From positions 1 to 44,078 of the forward strand of contig CAKSBP010000029.1 of the NCBI GenBank assembly GCA_934438135.1: DNA of 44,078 nt, given 5' to 3'. The number at the start of each line of letters is the position of its first letter. Within the stretch, counting starts at the first letter, position 1. This document shows positions 35,884 to 43,964 of the stretch, piece after piece. Under the pieces are notes generated by a model. That model saw only the letters and a list, made by a program, of their open reading frames with translations, made no database searches and was not told the DNA's origin. This stretch comes from an uncultured Clostridium sp. GTDB lineage: Bacteria; Bacillota; Clostridia; Lachnospirales; Lachnospiraceae. Position numbers and translations under genes: made by a program.

Positions 35884-37509
35884 ATGATTAAGATTACACA
35901 GCTGAAAATAGATGTGAGGAAACTTCCGGTAGAAGCGGGAACAAACAAAGTGAATCCCAGACAGGAAGAAAAAGTATTAAAGAAAGAGATTTTAAAACTG
36001 CTTCATTTAAAAAAAGAAGACTTAAAATCCTTTCATATTATCAAGAAATCTATTGATGCCAGAAAAAAAGAAGCGGTAAAATATATTTATGTGGTAAGTG
36101 TTTCTACACCAAAAGAAAACATTATTTTAAAAAAGAATAAAAATGCGAATATTATGGCGTATGCACCAAAGAAATATCAGTTTGAGCCAACAGGTTCTAA
36201 AAAGCTGGAGCATCGTCCTGTTGTTATTGGAATGGGACCGGCAGGACTGTTTTGTGCATTAGAACTTGCGAAAGCAGGGTTAAAGCCGATTGTATTTGAA
36301 CGAGGAAAATGTGTAAATGAACGTATTCAGGATGTAGAACATTTTTGGAAAACAGGAGAGTTGAATCCAGAAAGCAATGTACAGTTCGGAGAAGGTGGTG
36401 CTGGAACATTTTCTGATGGAAAATTAAATACAGCGGTAAAAGATCCGACTGGAAGAATTACAAAAGTGCTGGAAACATTCCGTGACTATGGTGCACCAGA
36501 GGAAATCTGCTATTTGAATAAGCCACATATTGGAACCGATCATCTTCGTAGCATAGTTGAAAATATGAGAAATCATATCATCTCACTTGGCGGAGAAGTG
36601 CACTTTGAATCCAAGATGACAGATATCCAAATAGAAGAAGGAAAAGTTGCTGGTGTAGAAATTAACGCCAGTGAAATCGTGCCTTGTGAAGTAGTTGTTC
36701 TGGCATTAGGGCATAGTGCAAGAGACACCTTTGAATTAATTCAACAAAGAAATGTGAAAATGCAGCCAAAAGCATTTGCCATTGGTGTTCGTGTGGAACA
36801 TTCTCAGGAAATGATTAACGAATCCCAGTATGGCATGGAACATGAAATTCTTCCAACCGCTGATTATAAATTAACCTATCAGGCATCTACGGGACGTGGT
36901 GTGTATTCTTTCTGCATGTGTCCAGGTGGATTTGTAGTAAACTCCTCTTCTGAAAAAGGGCGTCTGGTTGTCAATGGAATGAGCAACTACGAGCGTAATG
37001 AGCGTAATGCAAACAGTGCTTTGATTGTAACTGTTACGCCGGATGACTTTGGCAGTGATTCTATTCTTGCGGGAATGGAATTCCAGCGGAAATGGGAACG
37101 CCTTGCTTATGAAGAAGGAAACGGAAAGATTCCCGTTCAGTTATTTAAAGATTTTAGGGATAATAAAATCAGTGAGGGATTTGGTCATGTTACACCTTGC
37201 ATGAAAGGAAGTTATATATTCGGAAATATTAGAAACTGTCTGCCGGATTACGTTTCCAAGACATTGATTGAAGGTATGGAAGCATTTGATAGAAAAATAA
37301 AAGGATATTATGACGAAGAAGCTGTATTTGCTGGTGTGGAAACGAGAACATCTTCTCCAGTAAGAATTGTCCGAGATGAAAACCTTGAAGGAAGCGTAAC
37401 CGGAATTTACCCTTGCGGGGAAGGAGCCGGATATGCAGGTGGCATTACGTCAGCAGCAATCGATGGAATTAAAGTATTTGAAGCAATTGCAGGGAAATAC
37501 AAGCTATAA
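35884..37509 (+). CDS. FAD-dependent oxidoreductase, YtfP-unrelated long type
   Basis: A 541-residue flavoprotein with an N-terminal alpha/beta extension of about 110 residues (LKIDVRKLPVEAGTNK to KYQFEPTG) before the FAD loop VIGMGPAGLFCALELAKAG. Further motifs are NVQFGEGGAGTFSDGKLNT, GTDHLRSIVENMR, ALGHSARDTFELI, FCMCPGGFVVNSSS and the C-terminal GEGAGYAGGITSAAIDGI. This matches a widespread clostridial dehydrogenase family without an assigned substrate, some annotated as geranylgeranyl-reductase-like. TAGGAG precedes the ATG and proB follows by 14 bp. Confidence 0.85.
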   Translation: MIKITQLKIDVRKLPVEAGTNKVNPRQEEKVLKKEILKLLHLKKEDLKSFHIIKKSIDARKKEAVKYIYVVSVSTPKENIILKKNKNANIMAYAPKKYQFEPTGSKKLEHRPVVIGMGPAGLFCALELAKAGLKPIVFERGKCVNERIQDVEHFWKTGELNPESNVQFGEGGAGTFSDGKLNTAVKDPTGRITKVLETFRDYGAPEEICYLNKPHIGTDHLRSIVENMRNHIISLGGEVHFESKMTDIQIEEGKVAGVEINASEIVPCEVVVLALGHSARDTFELIQQRNVKMQPKAFAIGVRVEHSQEMINESQYGMEHEILPTADYKLTYQASTGRGVYSFCMCPGGFVVNSSSEKGRLVVNGMSNYERNERNANSALIVTVTPDDFGSDSILAGMEFQRKWERLAYEEGNGKIPVQLFKDFRDNKISEGFGHVTPCMKGSYIFGNIRNCLPDYVSKTLIEGMEAFDRKIKGYYDEEAVFAGVETRTSSPVRIVRDENLEGSVTGIYPCGEGAGYAGGITSAAIDGIKVFEAIAGKYKL

Positions 37510-37523
37510 AAGGAGGAACATCT

Positions 37524-38369
37524 ATGAATCGAGAGATGTTAAAGCATAAGAAACGGGTTGTTATTAAAATCGGGTCATCTACCATTACCCATGAATCAAC
37601 TAACAGCTTGGATTTAATGAAAATGGAACGACTGGTTCGTATTTGTACGGATCTTAGAAATCAGGGGAAAGATGTCATTGTCGTTTCTTCAGGGGCAATT
37701 GCAGTTGGAAGAAAAGCAGTGGGACTGAAGGAAAGACCCACTGAAACGGAAGTAAAACAGGCGTGTGCAGCAGTGGGACAGGCAAGGCTTATGATGGTTT
37801 ACCAGAAATTATTTGGGGAATATAATCAGGTAACTGCACAGGTTTTGATGACAAAGTATACAATGATTAATGATATCAGTCGCAAAAATGCACAGAATAC
37901 ATTCCGTGAGCTGATGACACTTGGTGTAGTTCCAATAGTAAATGAAAATGATACGGTTACAACTGATGAAGTAAATTTTGGAGATAATGATACGCTGTCT
38001 GCAATTGTAGCTGCCTTAATTGGAGCAGATCTGCTGATTCTTATGTCGGATATAGATGGTCTTTATACGGATGATCCACATAAAAATCCAGCTGCCGAAT
38101 TTATTGATTACGTTGAGAAAATCACGCCAGAGCTGGAAAGTATGGGAAAAGGTGCACAAAGTGGTGTTGGTACCGGCGGGATGGCAACTAAGATTTCTGC
38201 TGCGAAAATTGCGGCAGATTCAGGGGTGGATATGGTAATTGCAAATGGCGATGACATTGGCAATATTCACGCTATTATGACAGGCAAAAATGTTGGAACT
38301 CTGTTTAAGGCCCATAAAGATCCGAATTTTAAACTAATGGATTATATCAGAACAGAGCAGTATAAGTAA
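37524..38369 (+). CDS. proB: Glutamate 5-kinase (without PUA domain)
   Basis: Phosphorylates glutamate as the first step of proline synthesis. The 281-residue protein contains only the amino-acid-kinase domain: KRVVIKIGSSTIT, VVSSGAIAVGRKAVGL, VPIVNENDTVTTDE, FGDNDTLSAIVAALIGADLL and GVGTGGMATKISAAKIA. The C-terminal PUA domain found in E. coli ProB is absent, as in many clostridia. AGGAGG precedes the ATG. Two unrelated genes lie between it and proA. Confidence 0.93.
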   Translation: MNREMLKHKKRVVIKIGSSTITHESTNSLDLMKMERLVRICTDLRNQGKDVIVVSSGAIAVGRKAVGLKERPTETEVKQACAAVGQARLMMVYQKLFGEYNQVTAQVLMTKYTMINDISRKNAQNTFRELMTLGVVPIVNENDTVTTDEVNFGDNDTLSAIVAALIGADLLILMSDIDGLYTDDPHKNPAAEFIDYVEKITPELESMGKGAQSGVGTGGMATKISAAKIAADSGVDMVIANGDDIGNIHAIMTGKNVGTLFKAHKDPNFKLMDYIRTEQYK

Positions 38370-38391
38370 AAAGCATAAAAGGAGATATAAA

Positions 38392-38613
38392 ATGAACCAG
38401 GAACAAATTACAAGAATTAATGAATTATATCATAAATCTCAGAAGGAAGGACTGACTCCAGAAGAGAAAATCGAGCAGGCGCAGTTAAGAAAAGATTATA
38501 TTGCAGCAATCCGCAATAATATGAGAGGAACATTAAATAACGTTTCGATTTTAGAACCAGATGGTTCTGTTACAGAACTGAAAAAGCTTGCTGAGGAAAA
38601 GAAGAAAAAATAA
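38392..38613 (+). CDS. DUF896 / YnzC-like protein
   Basis: A 73-residue cytosolic protein of the UPF0291 family: MNQEQITRINELYHKSQKEG, LTPEEKIEQAQLRKDYIAA and RNNMRGTLNNVSILEPDG. It is an alpha-helical hairpin protein; in Bacillus, ynzC belongs to the LexA-controlled yneA region, but no LexA box was found here. AGGAG precedes the ATG. Its place between proB and the cyclo-ligase gene indicates co-transcription. Confidence 0.9.
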   Translation: MNQEQITRINELYHKSQKEGLTPEEKIEQAQLRKDYIAAIRNNMRGTLNNVSILEPDGSVTELKKLAEEKKKK

Positions 38614-38625
38614 GGGGTGGTTTCC

Positions 38626-39189
38626 ATGACGGAAACTTTGGTCACAAAGGAAGAAGCTAGAGAAATCGTAAGAAGCTTAAAAAGACAGATGAAACCAGAA
38701 GAGATTAAAGAAAGAAGTAAGCTGGTTATGGAAAAACTGGAAGAACTGCCTTGTTTTTTAGAAGCACGCACGGTATACTGTTATGTATCCTATAATCAGG
38801 AAGTAGATACCAGAAATTTAATCAGCCGGTCGCTTGAGCTGGGGAAAGAAGTTGTTGTGCCTCGGGTAGAAGGGAAGGATATTGCATTTTACACAATTTC
38901 CTCTCTGTCTGATTTAAAGCCTGGATATCAGGGGATTTTAGAGCCTTCTGGTTCTGAAGTTTCCAAAGCAGAAAGGGCACTGATGATTTTTCCAGGTCTT
39001 GCTTTTGATTTAAAGAAAAACCGGGTTGGATATGGTGGCGGTTTTTATGACAGGTATCTTGCTTCTCATCGGAATGTTTCATTTGAGAAAACAGCCCTGG
39101 CATTCGATTTTCAGATTATGGATGCACTGAAAGCAGAGAATTACGATGAAAAAGTTGATCGGATTGTTACGGATAAAAGGATAATATAG
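38626..39189 (+). CDS. 5-formyltetrahydrofolate cyclo-ligase
   Basis: Converts 5-formyl-THF to 5,10-methenyl-THF with ATP. The family motif is VGYGGGFYDRYL with the preceding FPGLAFDLKKNR, and VYCYVSYNQEVDTRNLI and LELGKEVVVPRVEG in the middle. From the ATG at 38626 the protein has 187 residues. GGGGTGG (38614-38620) serves this ATG; the GTG at 38617 lies inside it and is rejected. The proA gene follows by 13 bp. Confidence 0.9.
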   Translation: MTETLVTKEEAREIVRSLKRQMKPEEIKERSKLVMEKLEELPCFLEARTVYCYVSYNQEVDTRNLISRSLELGKEVVVPRVEGKDIAFYTISSLSDLKPGYQGILEPSGSEVSKAERALMIFPGLAFDLKKNRVGYGGGFYDRYLASHRNVSFEKTALAFDFQIMDALKAENYDEKVDRIVTDKRII

Positions 39190-39202
39190 AGGAGGATGAG
39201 CG

Positions 39203-40450
39203 ATGAGTTATTTGGAAGAGTTGGGGAAGAATGCCAAAGCAGCAGCGACGGTGTTAAACAAAATGGATCAGAATACAAAAAATCAGGGACTTACTCAGGT
39301 TGCGAAAGCTCTGATTGCAGAAACAGATAAAATTTTAGCTCAGAATGAAATCGATGTAAAAAATGCGCAGGAAAAAGGTGTGAAAGCATCTTTAGTAGAC
39401 CGTCTGAAATTAACCAGAGAACGTATCGAAGCAATGTCCGAAGGATTGATGCAGATTGTTACATTAAAAGATCCGATTGGAGAAGTGCTTTCCATGGAAA
39501 CACGACCAAACGGCCTTCAGATTGGGAAAAAGAGAGTGCCTCTTGGCGTTATCGGTATTATTTACGAATCCCGTCCAAATGTAACAGCTGATGCATTTGG
39601 CTTGTGCTTTAAGACTGGAAATGCAGTGATTTTACGTGGTGGAAGTGATGCCATTCATTCTAATCAGGCAATTGTGGAAGTTATCCAGAATGCACTGGTA
39701 AAGGCGGGTGTCCCTGGAACAGCTATTCAGTTGGTAACAGATACGACTCATGAAGCTGCGCAGGAAATGATGAAGCTGAATCAGTACATTGATGTGTTGA
39801 TTCCTAGAGGTGGTGCAGGCCTGATTCAAACAGTTGTCCAGAACAGTACAATTCCAGTCATTGAAACAGGAACGGGAAACTGTCATATTTATGTAGATGA
39901 GTCCGCTGATTTAGAAATGGCAGTGAATATTATTGACAATGCAAAAACTCAGAGAATGGGTGTCTGCAACGCCTGTGAGTCCTTAGTTATCCACAGAAAA
40001 GTGGCTGACAAAGTTATTCCAATGATTGCAGAGCGTTTATTTACGAAGAAGGTAGAAATTCGTGGAGATGAAACCGCAGTAAGCATCTGTGGCGAAATTA
40101 AAAAAGCAGATGATGAAGACTGGGGAACCGAATATCTGGATTCCATTATTTCTCTTAAAGTAGTCGATTCCATTGATGAAGCAATTGCTCACATCAACCG
40201 ATATAATACAAAGCATTCTGAAGCTATCATTACTAATGATTACAATAATTCTTTGAAGTTTTTAAATGAAATTGATGCAGCAGCTGTTTATGTGAATGCA
40301 TCCACTCGTTTTACTGATGGATTTGAATTTGGATTTGGTGCAGAAATTGGAATCAGTACACAAAAGCTTCATGCCCGTGGACCAATGGGATTAGAAGCAT
40401 TGACTACCATTAAATATATTATCTTTGGAAACGGACAAATCCGAGGGTAA
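39203..40450 (+). CDS. proA: Gamma-glutamyl phosphate reductase
   Basis: Reduces glutamyl-5-phosphate to the semialdehyde with NADPH. The 415-residue protein has the aldehyde-dehydrogenase fold with VPLGVIGIIYESRPNVTADA, ILRGGSDAIHSNQAIV, DVLIPRGGAGLI and the catalytic cysteine in MGVCNACESLVIH, then ASTRFTDGFEFGFGAEIGIS. GGAGG precedes the ATG. It ends the proB-ynzC-cyclo-ligase-proA group and is followed by a terminator. Confidence 0.95.
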   Translation: MSYLEELGKNAKAAATVLNKMDQNTKNQGLTQVAKALIAETDKILAQNEIDVKNAQEKGVKASLVDRLKLTRERIEAMSEGLMQIVTLKDPIGEVLSMETRPNGLQIGKKRVPLGVIGIIYESRPNVTADAFGLCFKTGNAVILRGGSDAIHSNQAIVEVIQNALVKAGVPGTAIQLVTDTTHEAAQEMMKLNQYIDVLIPRGGAGLIQTVVQNSTIPVIETGTGNCHIYVDESADLEMAVNIIDNAKTQRMGVCNACESLVIHRKVADKVIPMIAERLFTKKVEIRGDETAVSICGEIKKADDEDWGTEYLDSIISLKVVDSIDEAIAHINRYNTKHSEAIITNDYNNSLKFLNEIDAAAVYVNASTRFTDGFEFGFGAEIGISTQKLHARGPMGLEALTTIKYIIFGNGQIRG

Positions 40451-40470
40451 ATAGCACAGGCCAAGTGAGG

Positions 40471-40510
40471 CAGACGGGAAACTGTTAGGCCCTGCATGGT
40501 CTGTTTTTTT
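40471..40510 (+). terminator. Probable terminator after proA
   Basis: CAGAC and GGG pair with CCC and GTCTG, with unpaired bases between, followed by TTTTTTT. The stem is interrupted but the T-run is strong. Confidence 0.6.
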
Positions 40511-40559
40511 CTGCCTGGAAATACTTTCTTAAGCCATTTGTTTTTAAAGGTCTTGCATA

Positions 40560-40588
40560 TTGGAATTTTTTCGCACATAAAATATAAT
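40560..40588 (+). promoter_or_regulatory. Promoter candidate for the M14 peptidase gene
   Basis: TTGGAA (40560-40565), 17 bp, TATAAT (40583-40588). The start would lie about 15 nt before the ATG, leaving a very short leader. Confidence 0.5.
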
Positions 40589-40609
40589 AAAAAAGCGTGT
40601 GGTGTCAGC

Positions 40610-41470
40610 ATGGAAAATGTAAACTGGGATCAACTGTTTTACTATGAGGATTTAACGGCATACGCAAAATATCTGGCGAGCCATTATCCAGATTATGTTT
40701 CCTATACATGTATTGGACGGAGTTACGATAATCGGGATATCTTTTTATTGAAAATCGGCAGAGGAAAAAAGAATATTTTACTGACAGCAGGAGTACATGG
40801 ACGGGAATCCATAAATCCAATGGTACTTCTTAGTATGGCAGAATTTTATTGTGAAGAATGGCGGGATTATTTATTAACAGTGACCATTTATATGGTACCC
40901 TTGGTAAATCCAGATGGATACGTAATTGCCGTGCAAGGATTTGATGGAATCAAAAATGGGCATTTAAAAAAGCAGGCATTACGCATGAATCTTCCATTTT
41001 ATCAGTGGAAATTTAATGGAAGAGGCGTGGATATTAATCGGAATTTTCCAGCGTCCAGCTGGAGAAGAAAGAAGACAGGGGATTATCCGGGAAGTGAGTA
41101 TGAAACAGCGGCATTGATGCAGCTGATGCAGGAAATACCATTTACTGGATATATAGATTACCATTCCAGAGGAAAGGAAATTTATTATTATCGGAATGCC
41201 CTTTCGGAAAGATATAATCAGGAGCAGAAGCGCTTAGGGGAATTGATTGCTGCACTCACAGATTACCAGCTGCTGCCGCCGTCAGAGGAAATTGAACCAG
41301 GGGACAGCGGAGGCAATACGGTGCAGTATTACTCGGAGGTTTTTAAAAAACCGGCAATTACGGTGGAAACAGTGGAAAATGAAGCGATGTTTCCACTAAG
41401 TCCGCATTACCAGAGAGTTGTATTTGAAGAGATAAAGATGACACCATTTGTTTTACTGAAGAATGAATAA
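40610..41470 (+). CDS. M14 family zinc carboxypeptidase
   Basis: A 286-residue peptidase of the M14 family, of the kind that removes C-terminal residues from peptides or D,L-linked muropeptides. The zinc ligands are H63 and E66 in GVHGRESINP and H185 in YIDYHSRGKE; N143-R144 in GVDINRNFPASSW bind the substrate carboxylate, and E253 in TVETVE is the likely catalytic base. No signal peptide or membrane segment is seen, suggesting a cytosolic enzyme. The ATG at 40610 lacks a strong ribosome binding site; the longer frame from 40496 crosses the proA terminator and is rejected. Confidence 0.88.
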   Translation: MENVNWDQLFYYEDLTAYAKYLASHYPDYVSYTCIGRSYDNRDIFLLKIGRGKKNILLTAGVHGRESINPMVLLSMAEFYCEEWRDYLLTVTIYMVPLVNPDGYVIAVQGFDGIKNGHLKKQALRMNLPFYQWKFNGRGVDINRNFPASSWRRKKTGDYPGSEYETAALMQLMQEIPFTGYIDYHSRGKEIYYYRNALSERYNQEQKRLGELIAALTDYQLLPPSEEIEPGDSGGNTVQYYSEVFKKPAITVETVENEAMFPLSPHYQRVVFEEIKMTPFVLLKNE

Positions 41471-41890
41471 GTAAATAAGTTGGAAATCTGTTCTATTAAT
41501 CAAAATGTTCGGATTTCCAACCAGATGGTTTCGATGTTTTTTAGAGAAATTCACTGAAGAATGCTTGAAAATACATAGAAGATAGATTGGATAGAGGAAT
41601 GTAAGTAATAAATCATATAGATTTAGTTAAATTTTTAACGAAAATTATTTAAAAGATATAATAATTCCATACTATACTATTTTATATAAAGAAAAATACG
41701 GAAATTACATTGAGTTTTTCCAGCTCTAAATTTTGTCGAAATCATGCAAAGACATAGAAACAGAGGAATGTAAGGTTATTGATTTGGATTGTTATAAAAA
41801 TATCATTCGGTTGGGAAAAAATTGCGGAAAGGGTTGTAAAATCTAGATTTTGTGGTATTCTTATATATAAGAAATGGCGTATTTACGTTG
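41471..41890. other. Gene-free AT-rich region before the CRISPR array
   Basis: No coding ORF is found in these 420 bp. There is a 10-bp inverted repeat GTTGGAAATC (41479-41488) / GATTTCCAAC (41512-41521) without a T-run, a TATAAT at 41657-41662, and a duplicated block ACATAGAA...AGAGGAATGTAAG (41573-41605 and 41752-41774, the second with a shorter gap). The right end is the candidate CRISPR leader. Confidence 0.8.
41741..41890 (+). promoter_or_regulatory. Candidate CRISPR leader and promoter
   Basis: The AT-rich stretch adjoining repeat 1 holds a promoter-like pair TTGTAA (41834-41839), 16 bp, TATTCT (41856-41861), and two perfect palindromes, AAAATCTAGATTTT (41838-41851) and CTTATATATAAG (41860-41871). 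Left-hand leader is inferred because the repeat ends in GAAAC on the + strand, the usual 3' tag orientation. The alternative, a leader on the right, cannot be excluded. Confidence 0.6.
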
Positions 41891-43964
41891 GATGAACATT
41901 AACATATGATGTATGGAAACAACATTACTGCTCCTTTCCGTACATCTCTCGGATGTAGATGAACATTAACATATGATGTATGGAAACTAATTTTTATGTT
42001 TTTTTAAATCTTTTTGCCACTCTTGATGAACATTAACATATGATGTATGGAAACTTTGATTTTTTTATTTCTTCCGGAGTGGCTTGTCTTCGATGAACAT
42101 TAACATATGATGTATGGAAACCCACGTCCATCTTCAAGCCATTCTCGGCTTACATTCGATGAACATTAACATATGATGTATGGAAACTAGAATGATATTG
42201 GCTAAAAATCAGAAAGGGAGTCCAGATGAACATTAACATATGATGTATGGAAACCCAAATAGCAGAATATAGTACCACAACATCAATATGATGAACATTA
42301 ACATATGATGTATGGAAACTATAGCCCAACGATAAGAGCAGAAGACGTTTTCGAAGATGAACATTAACATATGATGTATGGAAACTTGGAAAAATGATAG
42401 AGAACAATCAAAGCTTTTCTGATGAACATTAACATATGATGTATGGAAACGCTGTCTGACAATGGAACAGCTGAATTTATTACACCGATGAACATTAACA
42501 TATGATGTATGGAAACTATCTTTTGCAATAGCTGTTTTTCCATTGCTGCCTCGATGAACATTAACATATGATGTATGGAAACGGGTAAGGCAAGAGCAAA
42601 GGCACTTTTGAAATATTAGATGAACATTAACATATGATGTATGGAAACTCCTGCTGCATAGCAGAACCGTTATTGATACAAATATGATGAACATTAACAT
42701 ATGATGTATGGAAACGTATAGACGTCTATTTTTAAACTTGCTTTCTCTTTTCGATGAACATTAACATATGATGTATGGAAACGAGACGGATTTAAAAGTG
42801 GTATCTGCTGCCGCTAGATGAACATTAACATATGATGTATGGAAACGGATTATGAAAGGGCTTTTAATAAAGGATTTCATACGATGAACATTAACATATG
42901 ATGTATGGAAAATTTGTATCTAGATAGCAGTATACACTACCATCCAAAGATGAACATTAACATATGATGTATGGAAACTTTCAATAGATGTACTTAACGC
43001 TGGCATATCAACCGATGAACATTAACATATGATGTATGGAAACTCTGTCCGGTTTCCTCGTCTCTCGCACTTTCGAAAGATGAACATTAACATATGATGT
43101 ATGGAAACTAAATAGAAGGATCTTCATTTTTAGATGCAAGGAAGATGAACATTAACATATGATGTATGGAAACCCTGATTAGCAAACGATTCCGGCATTA
43201 AGGCAACTGATGAACATTAACATATGATGTATGGAAACTCTATATTTTTAGCAAGATAACAGGCAATAAAGCTGATGAACATTAACATATGATGTATGGA
43301 AACCACAAAAACGACATAAGCGATAATATTCCGATATGAGATGAACATTAACATATGATGTATGGAAACTCACTTTTTTTATTCGATCTGAGAATCCGGA
43401 GTGCAGATGAACATTAACATATGATGTATGGAAACCCAATGCGGTGGCAAGTGTAGTGTCTGGTAGTCTATGATGAACATTAACATATGATGTATGGAAA
43501 CCCCACACAACCAACATACTAGGGAACGGTGCACCCATGATGAACATTAACATATGATGTATGGAAACCACGTTTTGTTAGCGTTGTTAGATGATCCAGT
43601 AGAGGATGAACATTAACATATGATGTATGGAAACTTCGATTTGCCATGTCCAGTGCTACGCAACAGTCCATGATGAACATTAACATATGATGTATGGAAA
43701 CCTATTATAGCGTTCCTGTGCGGCGTTAAATAGTTCTTGATGAACATTAACATATGATGTATGGAAACTAGGCATAAAGCAGAACCAATTTACGTTTCAA
43801 CCGGATGAACATTAACATATGATGTATGGAAACTTTGAGTACCATTCTCCATTTAGGTAAACCTCCTTTGATGAACATTAACATATGATGTATGGAAACC
43901 CCACGCTTTAAGCTGTGATGGAGAACCTACTGCTGATGAACATTAACATATGATGTATGGAAAC
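41891..43964 (+). CRISPR. CRISPR array, 32 repeats of 30 bp, 31 spacers
   Basis: The repeat begins GATGAACATTAACAT and ends ATGATGTATGGAAAC. I placed 32 copies by eye, the first at 41891-41920 and the last at 43935-43964. Spacer lengths are 34 (1), 35 (9), 36 (12) and 37 (9) bp. All repeats are identical except repeat 16 (42883-42912), whose last base is A instead of C. The repeat resembles the clostridial type I-B family (GTTGAAC.TTAACAT..GATGTATTTAAAT as I recall it) apart from the 3' end. No cas genes are in the window, so type is inference. Uniform repeats suggest an active or recently active array. Confidence 0.98.

Noticed and set aside
40496..40609. N-terminal extension of the M14 peptidase
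   Set aside because: The extra 38 codons run through the proA terminator's T-run and a TATAAT; the family-like start is the ATG at 40610.
42150..43571. Minus-strand ORFs of up to 155 residues with repeated FHTSYVNVH
   Set aside because: They are translations of CRISPR repeats; many repeat-spacer units are a multiple of 3 (66 bp) so frames stay open. No ribosome binding site and no protein logic.
41891..43964. Self-targeting spacers against genes in this window
   Set aside because: No spacer obviously matches the window by eye, but I could not search exhaustively, so no claim is made.
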